A DNA stretch of 64,000 bases from an uncultured Clostridia bacterium. Its GTDB lineage: Bacteria; Bacillota; Clostridia; Lachnospirales; CAMZNU01. The stretch lies in NCBI GenBank assembly GCA_947313885.1, contig CAMZNU010000001.1:40730-104729 (forward strand), written 5' to 3'. Position 1 is the stretch's first letter, and each line of letters begins with the position of its first letter. The notes under the pieces are model-generated. The model made no database searches. It had not been told where the DNA came from and saw only the letters and a program-made list of their open reading frames with translations. The translations under genes were made by a program, and so were the position numbers. Shown piece after piece: positions 17,677-27,559 of the stretch.

Positions 17677-19716
17677 TTAATTACCTTTCTTTTTATGAAC
17701 GTTTCTAATTGTCTTCTTTTTATAAGTTTTTGCTTTTTTTATATTATTTTCTTTATTTTTAAATTTATCTTTATTCTCTCTATTTATCTTATCACCTCTT
17801 TCATTTCCCCTTCTATTATCATTTTTAGTTTCCGTACTTCTCTTATTACGTTTACTTTTATTATCATTCTTTGCCTTTTTACCTTTATTGCTTTCTATAT
17901 AATATCCTCTTTTCCCGTTAGTGCCTTTTGGTCTAATTAAACAATGCTTATCAAATCCTATTAAATCCTCACGCCCTGCCTCTACTAACGCATTATGCAC
18001 TAACATATAGTTTTGTGGTAATCTATATTGAATTAATGCCCTTTGAGTCGCTTTCTCTATAGGTTTTTTAGCTACATATACTTTTTCGAAAGTAAATGGA
18101 TCTTCCCCTGTATAATATATACACGTCGATAATGTTCCTGGTGTTGGATAAAAATCTTGTACTTGCTCTGGCATATATTCAAGATCTCTTAAATATTCTG
18201 CTAACTCTATGCTAGCCTCTAAATCCGATGCTGGATGTGACGACATTAAATATGGTACTAAAAATTGATTTTTATCATACTTTTTGTTTAGTTCGTTATA
18301 TTTTTGTGTGAATTTATTATATACCTCAACTGGTGGTTTACCCATACGTCTTAAAACTTTATTTGATACATGCTCTGGCGCTACTTTTAGTTGTCCACTT
18401 ATATGATACTTTACAAGTTCATTTAAAAATGTTGTATCTTTATCATATATTGCATAATCATATCTAATTCCTGAACGTACAAATACTTTTTTTATTTTAT
18501 CAATACTCCTTACTTTTTTTAATAGCTCCACATAATCATCATGAGTTACTTTTAGTTCATTACATTTTTTATAACCTAAACATTTTTTCTTTGCACATGC
18601 ACCTAATTCAAATTTTTCTTGTTTGTCGCAAGCTTTAATTCTAAAATTTGCCGTAGGTCCTCCTACATCATGTATATATCCTTTAAAGTTTTCATCTTCT
18701 GTTATTTCAACTGCTTCTTTCAAAATAGATTCGTGACTTCTAGATTGTAATGTTCTACCTTGATGAAATGTTATTGCACAAAACTCACAACTACCATAAC
18801 AACCTCTATTACTTATAATACTATATTTCACTTCTGTAATCGCTGGTATTCCACCTTGTTCTTCATACATAGGGTGGTAATCTCTCATAAAGTTTAATTT
18901 ATAAACTTTATCAAATTCTTCTGTTGTTAATGGTTTATTTCTTATGTTTTGTATTACATAATATCCTTTATACGGTTCTATTAATGTTTTACTAGAACCA
19001 TATTCTAAATTATTAAATTGTGTCGCATAACTTTGCCCAAAAATACGCTTATCTTTTTTTATTTCTGATATTGTTGGTAGCATTATATAGTTATAATATT
19101 TATTTATATCCTTATCTTTTACTACCGTTCCTTCTACAAACTTAATATCTTCTATATTAATGCCTAATTTTAAATTTTCTGCTATTTCTATTATTTGATT
19201 CTCTCCCATTCCGTACACCAATATGTCCGCTTGGCTATCAACTAATATTGAATTTCTAATTTTATTATCCCAATAATCATAATGTGCAAGACGTCTTAAA
19301 CTTGCTTCTACTCCACCTATTATTATTGGTACATCACCATAACACTCTCTTAATTTATTGCTGTATACAATTGTTGCTCGGTCTGGTCTTCTTCCCATTT
19401 CACCTTTTGGTGTATAAAAATCTTTTTTCCTTCTATTTTTAGCTACCGTATAATGGTTTACCATAGAATCTATATTACCTGACGAAACTAAAAAACCATA
19501 TTTAGGTTTTCCAAATATTTTAAAACTATTAAGATCATTCCAATCTGGTTGTGGTATTATCCCGACTTTAAATCCGTGTTTTTCTAATAGTCTTCCTATA
19601 ATAGCTACCCCAAATGATGGATGATCTACATATGCATCACCGCTTACCATTATAAAATCAAATTGTTTTATATCACTTTTATCAAAATCTTCCTTATTTG
19701 CTATTAAATATTCCAT
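17677..19716 (-). CDS. YgiQ family radical SAM protein
   Basis: A large radical SAM protein of the YgiQ (UPF0313) family, whose substrate is unknown. The N-terminal region resembles a cobalamin-binding-like fold (FDFIMVSGDAYVDHPSFG). The 4Fe-4S motif is CYGSCEFC in ISNRGCYGSCEFCAITFHQGR, and RMGKPPVEVYNKF and VQDFYPTPGT are family landmarks. The last about 65 residues are a Lys/Asn-rich disordered tail. The longest frame starts with GTG 19743 without a ribosome site; ATG 19716 (MEYLIANKEDF) lies 5 nt after AAAGGT and is preferred. It is between rsmF and yhaM in the same orientation. Confidence 0.9.
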   Translation of the reverse strand: MEYLIANKEDFDKSDIKQFDFIMVSGDAYVDHPSFGVAIIGRLLEKHGFKVGIIPQPDWNDLNSFKIFGKPKYGFLVSSGNIDSMVNHYTVAKNRRKKDFYTPKGEMGRRPDRATIVYSNKLRECYGDVPIIIGGVEASLRRLAHYDYWDNKIRNSILVDSQADILVYGMGENQIIEIAENLKLGINIEDIKFVEGTVVKDKDINKYYNYIMLPTISEIKKDKRIFGQSYATQFNNLEYGSSKTLIEPYKGYYVIQNIRNKPLTTEEFDKVYKLNFMRDYHPMYEEQGGIPAITEVKYSIISNRGCYGSCEFCAITFHQGRTLQSRSHESILKEAVEITEDENFKGYIHDVGGPTANFRIKACDKQEKFELGACAKKKCLGYKKCNELKVTHDDYVELLKKVRSIDKIKKVFVRSGIRYDYAIYDKDTTFLNELVKYHISGQLKVAPEHVSNKVLRRMGKPPVEVYNKFTQKYNELNKKYDKNQFLVPYLMSSHPASDLEASIELAEYLRDLEYMPEQVQDFYPTPGTLSTCIYYTGEDPFTFEKVYVAKKPIEKATQRALIQYRLPQNYMLVHNALVEAGREDLIGFDKHCLIRPKGTNGKRGYYIESNKGKKAKNDNKSKRNKRSTETKNDNRRGNERGDKINRENKDKFKNKENNIKKAKTYKKKTIRNVHKKKGN

Positions 19717-19757
19717 ATTTACCTTTCTATTTAAATATTTCACTTATACTATTCTTT

Positions 19758-21110
19758 TTAAATATTACCTATGAATTTTTTATCATATTTATTTTTTATT
19801 TTACCATTATTCGATTTTCCAAACCCTAAAGGGAATTTTTCTACGCATATTAAAACCCAACCATTTTTATGGTCTATTTCTAATGTGTCACCTCTTAAAT
19901 ATTTTATTACGTTGTTATCATCTTTTTTTAAATTTATTATTTCATTAAAGTCGTCGCTTTTAATTGATAATGCTAATGCCTGCGATGGCTCAAACCTTTT
20001 TTTCTTAAGCTCTCCTACATAAAAACCACTTCTTACAACTCTTATTTTACTTAACTGTGCCAAATGTTTATGAACTATAAATAGAGATGTTCCATGCGAT
20101 TTGAAAACATACCCTTCTTTTTTTATAGGTTTAGTAAAATATTTTTTTTCAAATTCATGGAAATATTCTATCCCTTCTATTTTTTGTTTAAAAGGCTTAC
20201 TATTTATGTCTGTTTCTTCTCCTTTCGTTTTTTTTAGCTTCGCTATAAAATGTCCTTCACCTTTATTTTTATAAGGAAATATTCTAGCTACTCCATTTAA
20301 TCCAAACCCATTATTTAAACCATATTTTTTAATGTCTATGTTAACTAATTCAATATCGTCTTTTTGTAATATTTTTTTTATAGTATTTTCATTTTCTTTT
20401 ATATTAAATGTACAAGTAGAATATACTATTTCACCACCTACTTTAACCATCTTTAAAGCCTTTTCTAATAAATCTATTTGAATATTTTCATATTGTTCCA
20501 CCTTTTCTAGTGACCAATTTTTTATTAGCTCCTTGTCTTTTCTAAACATGCCCTCGCCAGAACATGGTGCATCTACTAATACTTTGTCAAAAAAACCAAC
20601 AAAATATTCACTTAACTTATTTTGGTTTTCACTTAATATTGTACAGTTTGTTATACCTTGTAGCTCTATATTTTTACTAGTTAGTTTAGATCTTGTATTG
20701 CTTATATCATTACTAACTAATAATCCTGTATTTTCTAGTTTTATTCCTATTTGTGTGCTTTTCCCTCCTGGTGCTGAACATAAATCTAATACATAATCAT
20801 CTTTTTTTATTTCTAATATTTCTACAGGACTCATAGCGCTTGGCTCTTGTGAATAGCAAAGCCCTGCATTGTAATAAATACTTTTCCCTATTCTAAATTC
20901 ACCTCTATAGCACAATCCTGTTTCGCACCACATAACATTCTCAAATTTTTGATCCACTAACTTTAAAAATTGCTCTTTGTTAGTTTTTAACGTGTTAATT
21001 CTTATACCTTTATAACTTTCTTCTTCAAAAGATTTTATGTATTTTTCATAATCATCTTTAAGTATTTCTTTCATCGTTTTCAAATATTTTTCATCAAGTT
21101 TTTTTTTCAT
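19758..21110 (-). CDS. rRNA cytosine-C5 methyltransferase, RsmF/NOL1-NOP2-Sun family
   Basis: An S-adenosylmethionine-dependent m5C methyltransferase acting on RNA, 450 residues. The SAM site is VLDLCSAPGGKSTQI (about 108-122). The catalytic cysteine motifs are VDAPCSGEGMFRKD and STCTFNIKENE. The C-terminal region, with GHFIAKLKKTK and an RSGFYVGELKKKRFEPS domain, matches the RsmF-type C-terminal domain found in Firmicutes. GAAGAGAAGG precedes the ATG. It heads the run rsmF-ygiQ-yhaM-Cas4-like-M50-like. The exact RNA target cannot be read from sequence. Confidence 0.9.
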   Translation of the reverse strand: MKKKLDEKYLKTMKEILKDDYEKYIKSFEEESYKGIRINTLKTNKEQFLKLVDQKFENVMWCETGLCYRGEFRIGKSIYYNAGLCYSQEPSAMSPVEILEIKKDDYVLDLCSAPGGKSTQIGIKLENTGLLVSNDISNTRSKLTSKNIELQGITNCTILSENQNKLSEYFVGFFDKVLVDAPCSGEGMFRKDKELIKNWSLEKVEQYENIQIDLLEKALKMVKVGGEIVYSTCTFNIKENENTIKKILQKDDIELVNIDIKKYGLNNGFGLNGVARIFPYKNKGEGHFIAKLKKTKGEETDINSKPFKQKIEGIEYFHEFEKKYFTKPIKKEGYVFKSHGTSLFIVHKHLAQLSKIRVVRSGFYVGELKKKRFEPSQALALSIKSDDFNEIINLKKDDNNVIKYLRGDTLEIDHKNGWVLICVEKFPLGFGKSNNGKIKNKYDKKFIGNI

Positions 21111-21211
21111 AACCTTCTCTTCATTTTATACAATATGTTTACTATATTTTATTACAAATAATATTTACTTTCAATAGCATTGCTCCATGTTTATTTACTT
21201 TTTATAATTAT

Positions 21212-21256
21212 AAAAACCACATAATATAGACTATTTAGCCTTATTACATGGTTTTT
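21212..21256 (-). terminator. Terminator of the deoxynucleoside kinase gene
   Basis: On the minus strand AAAAACCATGTAATA pairs with TATTATGTGGTTTTT (two G-U pairs) and ends in a T-run, just after the kinase stop codon. Confidence 0.7.
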
Positions 21257-21263
21257 AACAGCT

Positions 21264-21923
21264 TTAATTTTTTAGTTTTAGTATTTTTTTAATTTCATTA
21301 CATAACTCATCTAACTGTTTTTCATTTTCTAATAAGTCAACTTCATCTATATTTACAACTAATATATTTGATTTATCATATTTTGATATGAAGTTATCAT
21401 ATCTTTTATGTATGTTTTCCCAATATGAATGATTAACTAGTTTTTCCATCTCACGACCTCTTTTATCTATTCTATCTATTATAGATTCAATTGAACCATC
21501 TAAATATATTAACAAATCGGGACTTTTTAAATGTGAAACCATATTATGAAATAGTTCTCTATATGTATTGTAATCCTTTTCACTCATAACTCCTGAATCA
21601 TATAAGTTTTTTGCAAAAATTTCAACGTCTTCATATATACTTCTATCTTGTATGTTATTAAATCCATTGTTTGTTATTAAATGTTGTTGTTTAAACCTTT
21701 GCGATAAAAAATATAATTGCAAATGAAACCCCCATTTACTTTGATCTTTATAAAAGTCTTCTAAGTATGGGTTTGTGTCTACGCTTTCATAGTGTGTTTT
21801 AAATCCTAATTTTTCTCCAACTAATTTTGTTAATGTAGATTTACCTGCACCTACATTTCCCGCTACTGCTATAAATCTATTTTCATTTAATTTTAGCTCT
21901 TTGTTTTTTATATACTTATACAT
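21264..21923 (-). CDS. Deoxynucleoside kinase (dGK/dAK family)
   Basis: A 219-residue salvage kinase that phosphorylates deoxynucleosides. Walker A is AGNVGAGKST (about 21-30). The family motif ES sits in HYESVDTNPYLEDFY, the DRS motif in IQDRSIYEDVEIFAKN (about 92-107), and DLLIYLDGSIESIIDRI plus the RGREME lid follow. This matches the deoxyadenosine/deoxyguanosine kinase group. GAGGA precedes the ATG. A decayed second copy lies immediately upstream; in many Firmicutes two such subunits form a heterodimer, so this survivor may work as a homodimer. Substrate cannot be fixed from sequence. Confidence 0.9.
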   Translation of the reverse strand: MYKYIKNKELKLNENRFIAVAGNVGAGKSTLTKLVGEKLGFKTHYESVDTNPYLEDFYKDQSKWGFHLQLYFLSQRFKQQHLITNNGFNNIQDRSIYEDVEIFAKNLYDSGVMSEKDYNTYRELFHNMVSHLKSPDLLIYLDGSIESIIDRIDKRGREMEKLVNHSYWENIHKRYDNFISKYDKSNILVVNIDEVDLLENEKQLDELCNEIKKILKLKN

Positions 21924-21943
21924 TCATACTGTCCTCTACATTT

Positions 21944-22440
21944 TCAATATTTTTTCATTTTACTATACAACTCATCCAACTCATTTTTATTTCCCAATAA
22001 ATCCACTGTGCCAATTACTGTTAATCTCTTCTATTTTTCATACACATCCCCCCTATCATCTTTACCCTATATACAAATAGCCAACTGATTGTTTTAACAA
22101 CCTTATAGCCTAAAATAACCTGTGTGTTTTCATGTTACTCCATACAAACAATATAATCTCTTTCCCTAATTAATACTTTCGTAAATAATTCTATCTTGTA
22201 TATCATTTATATTTTGCCCAGTTATTTTTTTTATTCCCGAAATTTTGTATAAAAAAATTCTAAGACTCATTCTTTCTAATTTAATACTTCTTTATAGATA
22301 TGATTGTTACTTATAATTTCTTTATTCACTTCTAATTTATTGCCCTACAAATATATTAATATATTTTTGCCTAGTTCTATAACTTAAAACAGTTTTTTAT
22401 TTCCTTATTCTCTTTTTTGTTAATTTAAATAGTTAATGTC
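21944..22440 (-). pseudogene. Decayed second deoxynucleoside kinase
   Basis: The region just upstream of the kinase gene reads as a broken paralogue. Its end translates as TVDLLGNKNELDELYSKMKK then stop (TGA at 21944-21946), matching EVDLLENEKQLDELCNEIKK in the intact gene. Further in, GQNINDIQDRIIYES (near 22170-22215) matches the intact GFNNIQDRSIYED block, and ERMSLRIFLYKISGIKKI matches KWGFHLQLYFLSQRFKQQ in register. In-frame stops and frameshifts interrupt it, and the P-loop is no longer legible. The stop lies 20 bp before the start of the intact copy, so it was the first gene of a tandem pair. Confidence 0.75.
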
Positions 22441-22505
22441 ATTTTATTAAATATTATTGTACCATTTATTAATTTAATAAAACACTTTTTTATATAATTT
22501 TACAT

Positions 22506-22545
22506 AAAAAAAGTCACCTACTTTCATAGAATGACTTTTTTTATA
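22506..22545 (-). terminator. Terminator of yceD-rpmF
   Basis: AAAAAAAGTCA and TGACTTTTTTT flank a loop of about 13 nt, with a T-run in the minus direction, 14 bp past the rpmF stop. Confidence 0.7.
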
Positions 22546-22558
22546 TTGCTAGCTTTTA

Positions 22559-22741
22559 TTAGCTAACTTTTATTACTTCTCTTTTGTTATAAGTTCCACA
22601 TGCTTTACAAGCTCTATGTGTTCTTACCATTTCTCCACACTTTGGACAAGCATTAAGATTTGGCATAGCTATTTTCCACGTTTGCGCTCTTCTTTTATCT
22701 CTTTTTGATTTAGACATCTTACCTTTTGGACAAATTGACAT
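22559..22741 (-). CDS. rpmF: 50S ribosomal protein L32
   Basis: L32 is a small zinc-ribbon protein of the large subunit. The 60-residue product has the MSKSKRDKRRAQ segment typical of L32 and a four-cysteine ribbon, CPKCG and CKACG. The N-terminus is MSICPKGKMSKS where most relatives have MAVPKRKTSKS; the ATG at 22741 has a strong AAGGAGGTG site, so this start is kept. It starts 2 bp after yceD, the conserved yceD-rpmF pair. Confidence 0.95.
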   Translation of the reverse strand: MSICPKGKMSKSKRDKRRAQTWKIAMPNLNACPKCGEMVRTHRACKACGTYNKREVIKVS

Positions 22742-22743
22742 GA

Positions 22744-23247
22744 TTACACCTCCTTGGTATCTTCTAGTAAAGAAAGTAAACTTTCAAATCTTGGATCAAT
22801 TGGTTTTTTACAACTACACTTAGTCTTATTTAGGTCTACACCGCAATATTTACAAAGTCCTTTACAATCCTCTTCACATGTTTCCTTAAATGGTAGATTT
22901 AACAGCAATTCCGTCATTAAAAGTTCTTCAATATCTATTTCATCACCTTTAAATTCCCAAACTTCTGTTACACCAGTATCTTCACTATCATTATTCGAAA
23001 ATTTTTCTGATACGTTAATCTCTGTTTTAAAATCTATTTCCTTTAAACATTTAGCACAAGGTATTGATCCTTCTACTACAATATCGCCATTTAACAAATA
23101 TAAACCATCTCTTAACCTTAAATTTCCTAAAAAAGATATTTCAGCTACGTCATTAGTCACATTATAATCTTTTGAAATTTCAATCTCTTTCTTTATTTCT
23201 ATTAGCATTTTAGCGTTGTTAGAAAGTGACTTAATATTATATTTCAT
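22744..23247 (-). CDS. yceD: YceD family (DUF177) metal-binding protein
   Basis: A 167-residue DUF177 protein, the usual partner of rpmF; in several lineages the family is linked to 23S rRNA handling, but its role here is only inferred. It contains CAKCLKEI in the middle and a C-terminal cysteine-rich CEEDCKGLCKYCGVDLNKTKC, consistent with metal binding. A leading mixed strand region (about 1-60) includes LRLRDGLYLLNGDIVVEG. It ends 2 bp before rpmF. Confidence 0.9.
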   Translation of the reverse strand: MKYNIKSLSNNAKMLIEIKKEIEISKDYNVTNDVAEISFLGNLRLRDGLYLLNGDIVVEGSIPCAKCLKEIDFKTEINVSEKFSNNDSEDTGVTEVWEFKGDEIDIEELLMTELLLNLPFKETCEEDCKGLCKYCGVDLNKTKCSCKKPIDPRFESLLSLLEDTKEV

Positions 23248-23303
23248 ATTTCCACTCCTTTTACATTAAAATACTTTCCTAAAAAATTATATTTTATTAT
23301 TTA

Positions 23304-24494
23304 TTATTTGTCAAGTAATTTTTTAGTGTCTCTTGCAATTACTAGTTCTTCATTTGTTGGTACAATTAATGTTTTAACTTTTGCACCATTTTTTGAAAAG
23401 TCACGGTTTTCTCCTCTTACATCATTTTTCTCTTTATCCGCTTCTACTCCTAAATATCCTAAGTAATCACATATTGCTAACCTTGAAGCTTTCCCATTTT
23501 CACCTAATCCCGCTGTAAATATTATTCCATCTACTCCGTTTAATGCACTTGCATAAGCTCCTATATATTTTGCCACTTTATAATGGAATATATCTAGTGC
23601 TATTTTAGCTCTTTTATTACCTTTAGCTTCGGCATCTTCTATATCTCTAAAATCACTTGATACTCCTGATATTCCTAGTACTCCTGATTTTTTATTTAAC
23701 ATACTTTCTACTTCTTTAGCTGTAATGCCTTCTTTATCCATTATAAATGATATAACTGCTGGGTCTAAATCTCCACTTCTTGTTCCCATCGTTAATCCCT
23801 CTAATGGTGTAAGTCCCATTGACGTGTCTACAGATTTACCTCCATCTATAGCACAGATACTAGCTCCATTTCCTAGATGACATGTTATCAATTTTAATTC
23901 CTCTACTGGTTTGCCTATCATTTTTGCACCTTCTGTTGATACAAATAAGTGACTCGTTCCGTGGAAACCGTAACGACGCACTCTATGTTTTTCATACATT
24001 TCGTATGGAATTGAATATAAAAATGCTTTTTCTGGCATTGTTTGGTGGAACGCTGTATCAAATACTGCTACTTGCTTTACACCTTTTATTAACTCCTCAC
24101 ATACTTCTATACCTAGTAAGTTTGCTGGATTGTGAAGCGGTGCTAAATCTATACATTCTCTTATAGCATTTTTAACTTCTTCTGTTACTATTGCTGATTT
24201 TGTGAAAAATTCACCACCATGTACTACTCTATGTCCTACCGCATCTATTTCCTTAAGAGATTTTATTACTCCTGTTTCACTATTTAATAACATATCTATT
24301 ACTGCTGATATCGCTACTTTATGATCGGTAAGTTTTGCATCACTTTTAATAGTTTCTCCCTTAGCTTCATATTTATGCTTCCCATCTATTCCTATTCTTT
24401 CACATAAACCGATAGCTATTACTTCTTCTGTTTTTGTATTTATAAATTGATATTTTAACGATGAACTACCACAGTTTAATACTAATACATTCAT
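23304..24494 (-). CDS. ackA: Acetate kinase
   Basis: AckA makes ATP and acetate from acetyl phosphate, the energy-yielding last step of acetate fermentation. The 396-residue protein starts MNVLVLNCGSSSLKYQFI, with the phosphate-binding NCGSSS motif. VGHRVVHGGE, DTAFHQTMP, GFHGTSHLFVS, CHLGNGASI and GTRSGDLDP are all present, as is the C-terminal NEELVIARDT. AGGAGG precedes the ATG. It lies 14 bp after pta, the standard pta-ackA operon. Confidence 0.97.
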   Translation of the reverse strand: MNVLVLNCGSSSLKYQFINTKTEEVIAIGLCERIGIDGKHKYEAKGETIKSDAKLTDHKVAISAVIDMLLNSETGVIKSLKEIDAVGHRVVHGGEFFTKSAIVTEEVKNAIRECIDLAPLHNPANLLGIEVCEELIKGVKQVAVFDTAFHQTMPEKAFLYSIPYEMYEKHRVRRYGFHGTSHLFVSTEGAKMIGKPVEELKLITCHLGNGASICAIDGGKSVDTSMGLTPLEGLTMGTRSGDLDPAVISFIMDKEGITAKEVESMLNKKSGVLGISGVSSDFRDIEDAEAKGNKRAKIALDIFHYKVAKYIGAYASALNGVDGIIFTAGLGENGKASRLAICDYLGYLGVEADKEKNDVRGENRDFSKNGAKVKTLIVPTNEELVIARDTKKLLDK

Positions 24495-24508
24495 TTTAAT
24501 TCCTCCTA

Positions 24509-25498
24509 TTATTGGGCTTGTAACGCCGTTAATGCTGTTACAGATACTATGTCGCTTGCACTACATCCTCTTGATAAATCATTTACAGGTTTTGCTATAC
24601 CTTGTGTTATCGGTCCTATAGCCTCTGCTTTTGCAAATCTTTGTACTAATTTATACCCTATGTTGGCCGCATCTATGTCAGGAAATATTAAAACGTTTGC
24701 ATTTCCTGCAACATCACTTTTTGGTGCTTTTAATTTACCTACTGTCGGCACTATAGCTGCATCTAATTGTAATTCCCCATCTATTTTAAATTCTTTCCCC
24801 ATTTCCTTGGCAATTTCTGTAGCTTCTACTACTTTATCAACATCTGGATGCGCTGCACTCCCCATAGTTGAATGTGATAACATTGCAACTACTGGCTCAT
24901 CTTTCGTTAATGCTTTATATGATTTTGCCGTATCTACTGCTATACTTGCTAATTGCTCTGCATTCGGGCTTTGATTTAATGCACAATCTGAAAATGCAAA
25001 TACTCCATCATTTCCATATTCACAATTTGGTACTATCATTAAAAAGAATGATGATACCACTTTTGTCCCTGGGGCTGTTTTAATTATTTGTAACGATGGT
25101 CTTAATACATCTGCTGTTGTGTTAACCGCACCTGCTACCATACCATCTGCTAGTTCCATTTTTACTAACGTTACCCCAAAATACAAAGGATTTTTTAATA
25201 ATTCATAAGCTTCTTCTTTTGTTAATCCTTTTGATTTTCTAACTTCTACTAAAACTTCTACCATTTCATCTAATTTTTCATAACTAGATGGATCTAATAT
25301 AGTCGCTCCTGAAATTTCTAAACCTTTTGCAAGCTTAATTATTTCTTCCTTGTTACCTACTAATATTACATTTGCTAAATCATCTCTTATTATTTCTTCC
25401 GTCGCTTGTAATGTTCTAATATCCGTAGCCTCTGGTAGTACTATAGTTTTTTTATTCTCTTTTGCTAACTCTTTAATTTTATTTAAAAATTGTGACAA
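24509..25498 (-). CDS. pta: Phosphate acetyltransferase
   Basis: Pta converts acetyl-CoA and phosphate to acetyl phosphate. The 329-residue protein shows IVLPEATDIRTLQA, FGVTLVKMELADGMVAGA, and PNVLIFPDIDAANIGYK, plus QGIAKPVNDLSRGC near the end. It is the short single-domain form typical of Firmicutes. The start codon is TTG at 25498, 7 nt after AGGAGG, since no ATG lies closer. It is followed by ackA. The two provide acetate formation and ATP in this probable fermenter. Confidence 0.96.
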   Translation of the reverse strand: MSQFLNKIKELAKENKKTIVLPEATDIRTLQATEEIIRDDLANVILVGNKEEIIKLAKGLEISGATILDPSSYEKLDEMVEVLVEVRKSKGLTKEEAYELLKNPLYFGVTLVKMELADGMVAGAVNTTADVLRPSLQIIKTAPGTKVVSSFFLMIVPNCEYGNDGVFAFSDCALNQSPNAEQLASIAVDTAKSYKALTKDEPVVAMLSHSTMGSAAHPDVDKVVEATEIAKEMGKEFKIDGELQLDAAIVPTVGKLKAPKSDVAGNANVLIFPDIDAANIGYKLVQRFAKAEAIGPITQGIAKPVNDLSRGCSASDIVSVTALTALQAQ

Positions 25499-25577
25499 AA
25501 TATTTCCTCCTTGTAACAGTAATGTTTTACACTTTTATTATATATCAACTTTTATATATCCAATATATATACTTATT

Positions 25578-26195
25578 CTAATCTAATATATCAAAATCTT
25601 TATTGTACTTTCTAAATACATATACTATAAAATGTGATGAAAGGTATATGTATATACTAGGTAACATCATATATACTAAATAACTATACGCACTTATAAA
25701 TATTAATAATGCTAATAATATTAACAAAATTAATGTTATTACTATATTTTTATGCCCTAAGAAAAACGCCGTTTTAAACAACTCTTTTGTCGCTAAATCA
25801 TATCTGGCTAATAATGGAAATATATATATACCTACTATTAAACATTCTAGTAATATTATATATTGTTGCGTCATAAACAATATATACCACATCGTTCGCA
25901 ATTCTAATATCTTATTTATAATAACAATATTCGTATACGATATCCCGCTTATTAAAAATAAAATTAAAAATACTGTTATCCCTTGCTTGAAATTCATTTT
26001 ATAACTTTTTATAAAATCCTTCGTTATGTATCCTTCTCTATCGGACACTTGCTTTGTCGATACATAATAAAGCGCCGTTGTAGATACTCCAATTGTAATT
26101 ATCGGTAAACTACCTATAAACCACATTACGGACAATATTATTATACTTATCAACTTATCTACTATTTTAAATATCCCATTATCAATGGATAACAT
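25578..26195 (-). CDS. DUF624 (YesL family) membrane protein
   Basis: A 205-residue integral membrane protein with about five hydrophobic helices. The first segment, MWFIGSLPIITIGVSTTALYY, is the DUF624/YesL hallmark. Members are often near carbohydrate transport genes and their function is not known. AAGGAG precedes the ATG. It sits between pgk and pta in the same direction, 37 bp after pgk, so it may be read through from the pgk promoter. Confidence 0.85.
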   Translation of the reverse strand: MLSIDNGIFKIVDKLISIIILSVMWFIGSLPIITIGVSTTALYYVSTKQVSDREGYITKDFIKSYKMNFKQGITVFLILFLISGISYTNIVIINKILELRTMWYILFMTQQYIILLECLIVGIYIFPLLARYDLATKELFKTAFFLGHKNIVITLILLILLALLIFISAYSYLVYMMLPSIYIYLSSHFIVYVFRKYNKDFDILD

Positions 26196-26232
26196 TTTTA
26201 CTCCTTCTATATATTGTTATCTTTCCTTTTTA

Positions 26233-27423
26233 CTATTTATTATTTACTGATTCTATTCCTGGTAATTTTTTTCCTTCTAAAAATTCTAATGATGCTCCAC
26301 CACCTGTTGAAATATGATTCATTTCATCTCCGTACCCTAAAATGTTTACCGCTGCCGCTGAATCTCCACCACCAATTATTGTAAGTCCGTCTATTTTAGA
26401 TAATGCTTTTGCTACTTCCATAGTACCGTTTGCAAAATTTTCAAATTCGAATACTCCCATCGGTCCATTCCATATTACTGTTTCTGCTTTTTCTATAGTT
26501 TTAGCAAAAAGTTTACATGTCTCTACTCCTATGTCAAGCCCCATACTATCACTTGGTATTTTACTCACTTTTACAGTTTCAAACTCTGCGTCTTCTTTAA
26601 ATTCTTTTGCTACTACAACATCTACTGGTAATAATATAGTTACTCCTCTTTCCTTTGCCTTTTCTAACATTTCTTTTGCATAATCTACCCTATCTATTTC
26701 TAATAACGATGTACCAACTTCATACCCTTGCGCTTTGATGAAAGTAAATGCCATTCCACCACCTATTATTAACGTATCCACTTTTTCTAATAAACTATTT
26801 ATTACCCCTATTTTATCCGAAATTTTTGATCCGCCTAATATAGCTACAAATGGTTTTCTAGGTTTATTAACAGCGTTTCCTAAAAATTCTATTTCTTTTT
26901 GAATTAAATACCCTATCGCAGATTCTTTAACAAATTTTGTAACTCCCGCTGTTGAACAATGGGCTCTATGTGATGTACCAAATGCATCATTTACATATAC
27001 GTCACATATTTCTCCTAATTCTTTTGAAAATGAGTCTTCATTTTTTGTTTCTTCTTTTCTATATCTTGTATTTTCTAATAAAATTACATCCCCATTTTTC
27101 ATCTCACTTACAGCTTTTTTAGAATTTTCACCTACTACTGTATTGTCTTTGGCAAATATTACTTCTTGATCTAATAATTCACTTAACCTCCTTACTACTA
27201 ATTTTAAAGACGTTTCATCTGTGAACTCTTTTGGCTTCCCTAAATGTGAACATAAAATAATTTTTCCATCATCTCTAATTATTTTTTTTATCGTTGGAAG
27301 TGCAGCCAATAACCTACTTTCATCTGTAATTTTTCCATCTACTATCGGAACATTAAAATCACAGCGAACTAGTACTTTTTTACCTTTTACATTTAAATCA
27401 TCTACTGTTTTTTTGTTTAACAT
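26233..27423 (-). CDS. pgk: Phosphoglycerate kinase
   Basis: Pgk makes ATP and 3-phosphoglycerate from 1,3-bisphosphoglycerate. The 396-residue protein has [10 protein letters not shown], the substrate-binding ENTRY segment as [25 protein letters not shown], and the C-terminal [11 protein letters not shown] and [10 protein letters not shown] loops. GGGAGG precedes the ATG. It has its own promoter and stands apart from tpiA-gpmI-eno, with no gapdh gene next to it in the window. Confidence 0.97.
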   Translation of the reverse strand: MLNKKTVDDLNVKGKKVLVRCDFNVPIVDGKITDESRLLAALPTIKKIIRDDGKIILCSHLGKPKEFTDETSLKLVVRRLSELLDQEVIFAKDNTVVGENSKKAVSEMKNGDVILLENTRYRKEETKNEDSFSKELGEICDVYVNDAFGTSHRAHCSTAGVTKFVKESAIGYLIQKEIEFLGNAVNKPRKPFVAILGGSKISDKIGVINSLLEKVDTLIIGGGMAFTFIKAQGYEVGTSLLEIDRVDYAKEMLEKAKERGVTILLPVDVVVAKEFKEDAEFETVKVSKIPSDSMGLDIGVETCKLFAKTIEKAETVIWNGPMGVFEFENFANGTMEVAKALSKIDGLTIIGGGDSAAAVNILGYGDEMNHISTGGGASLEFLEGKKLPGIESVNNK

Positions 27424-27459
27424 ATTATCCTCCCTAAACTATTATAATTTTCATTACTA

Positions 27460-27488
27460 ATTATACTAAATTTTTCATTATTTAACAA
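27460..27488 (-). promoter_or_regulatory. Promoter of pgk
   Basis: TTGTTA (27483-27488), a 17-bp spacer and a perfect TATAAT (27460-27465) on the minus strand, 37 bp before the pgk ATG. Confidence 0.75.
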
Positions 27489-27518
27489 TAAAATATGTGA
27501 AATTTAATAATTCTTTTA

Positions 27519-27527
27519 TGTTATAAT
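27519..27527 (+). promoter_or_regulatory. Extended -10 promoter of the PHP phosphatase gene
   Basis: TGTTATAAT, an extended -10 with perfect TATAAT at 27522-27527, faces away from the pgk promoter. The -35 is poor. Confidence 0.6.
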
Positions 27528-27559
27528 GTAATATATTAAATTCAATGTAGGAGGACTTT

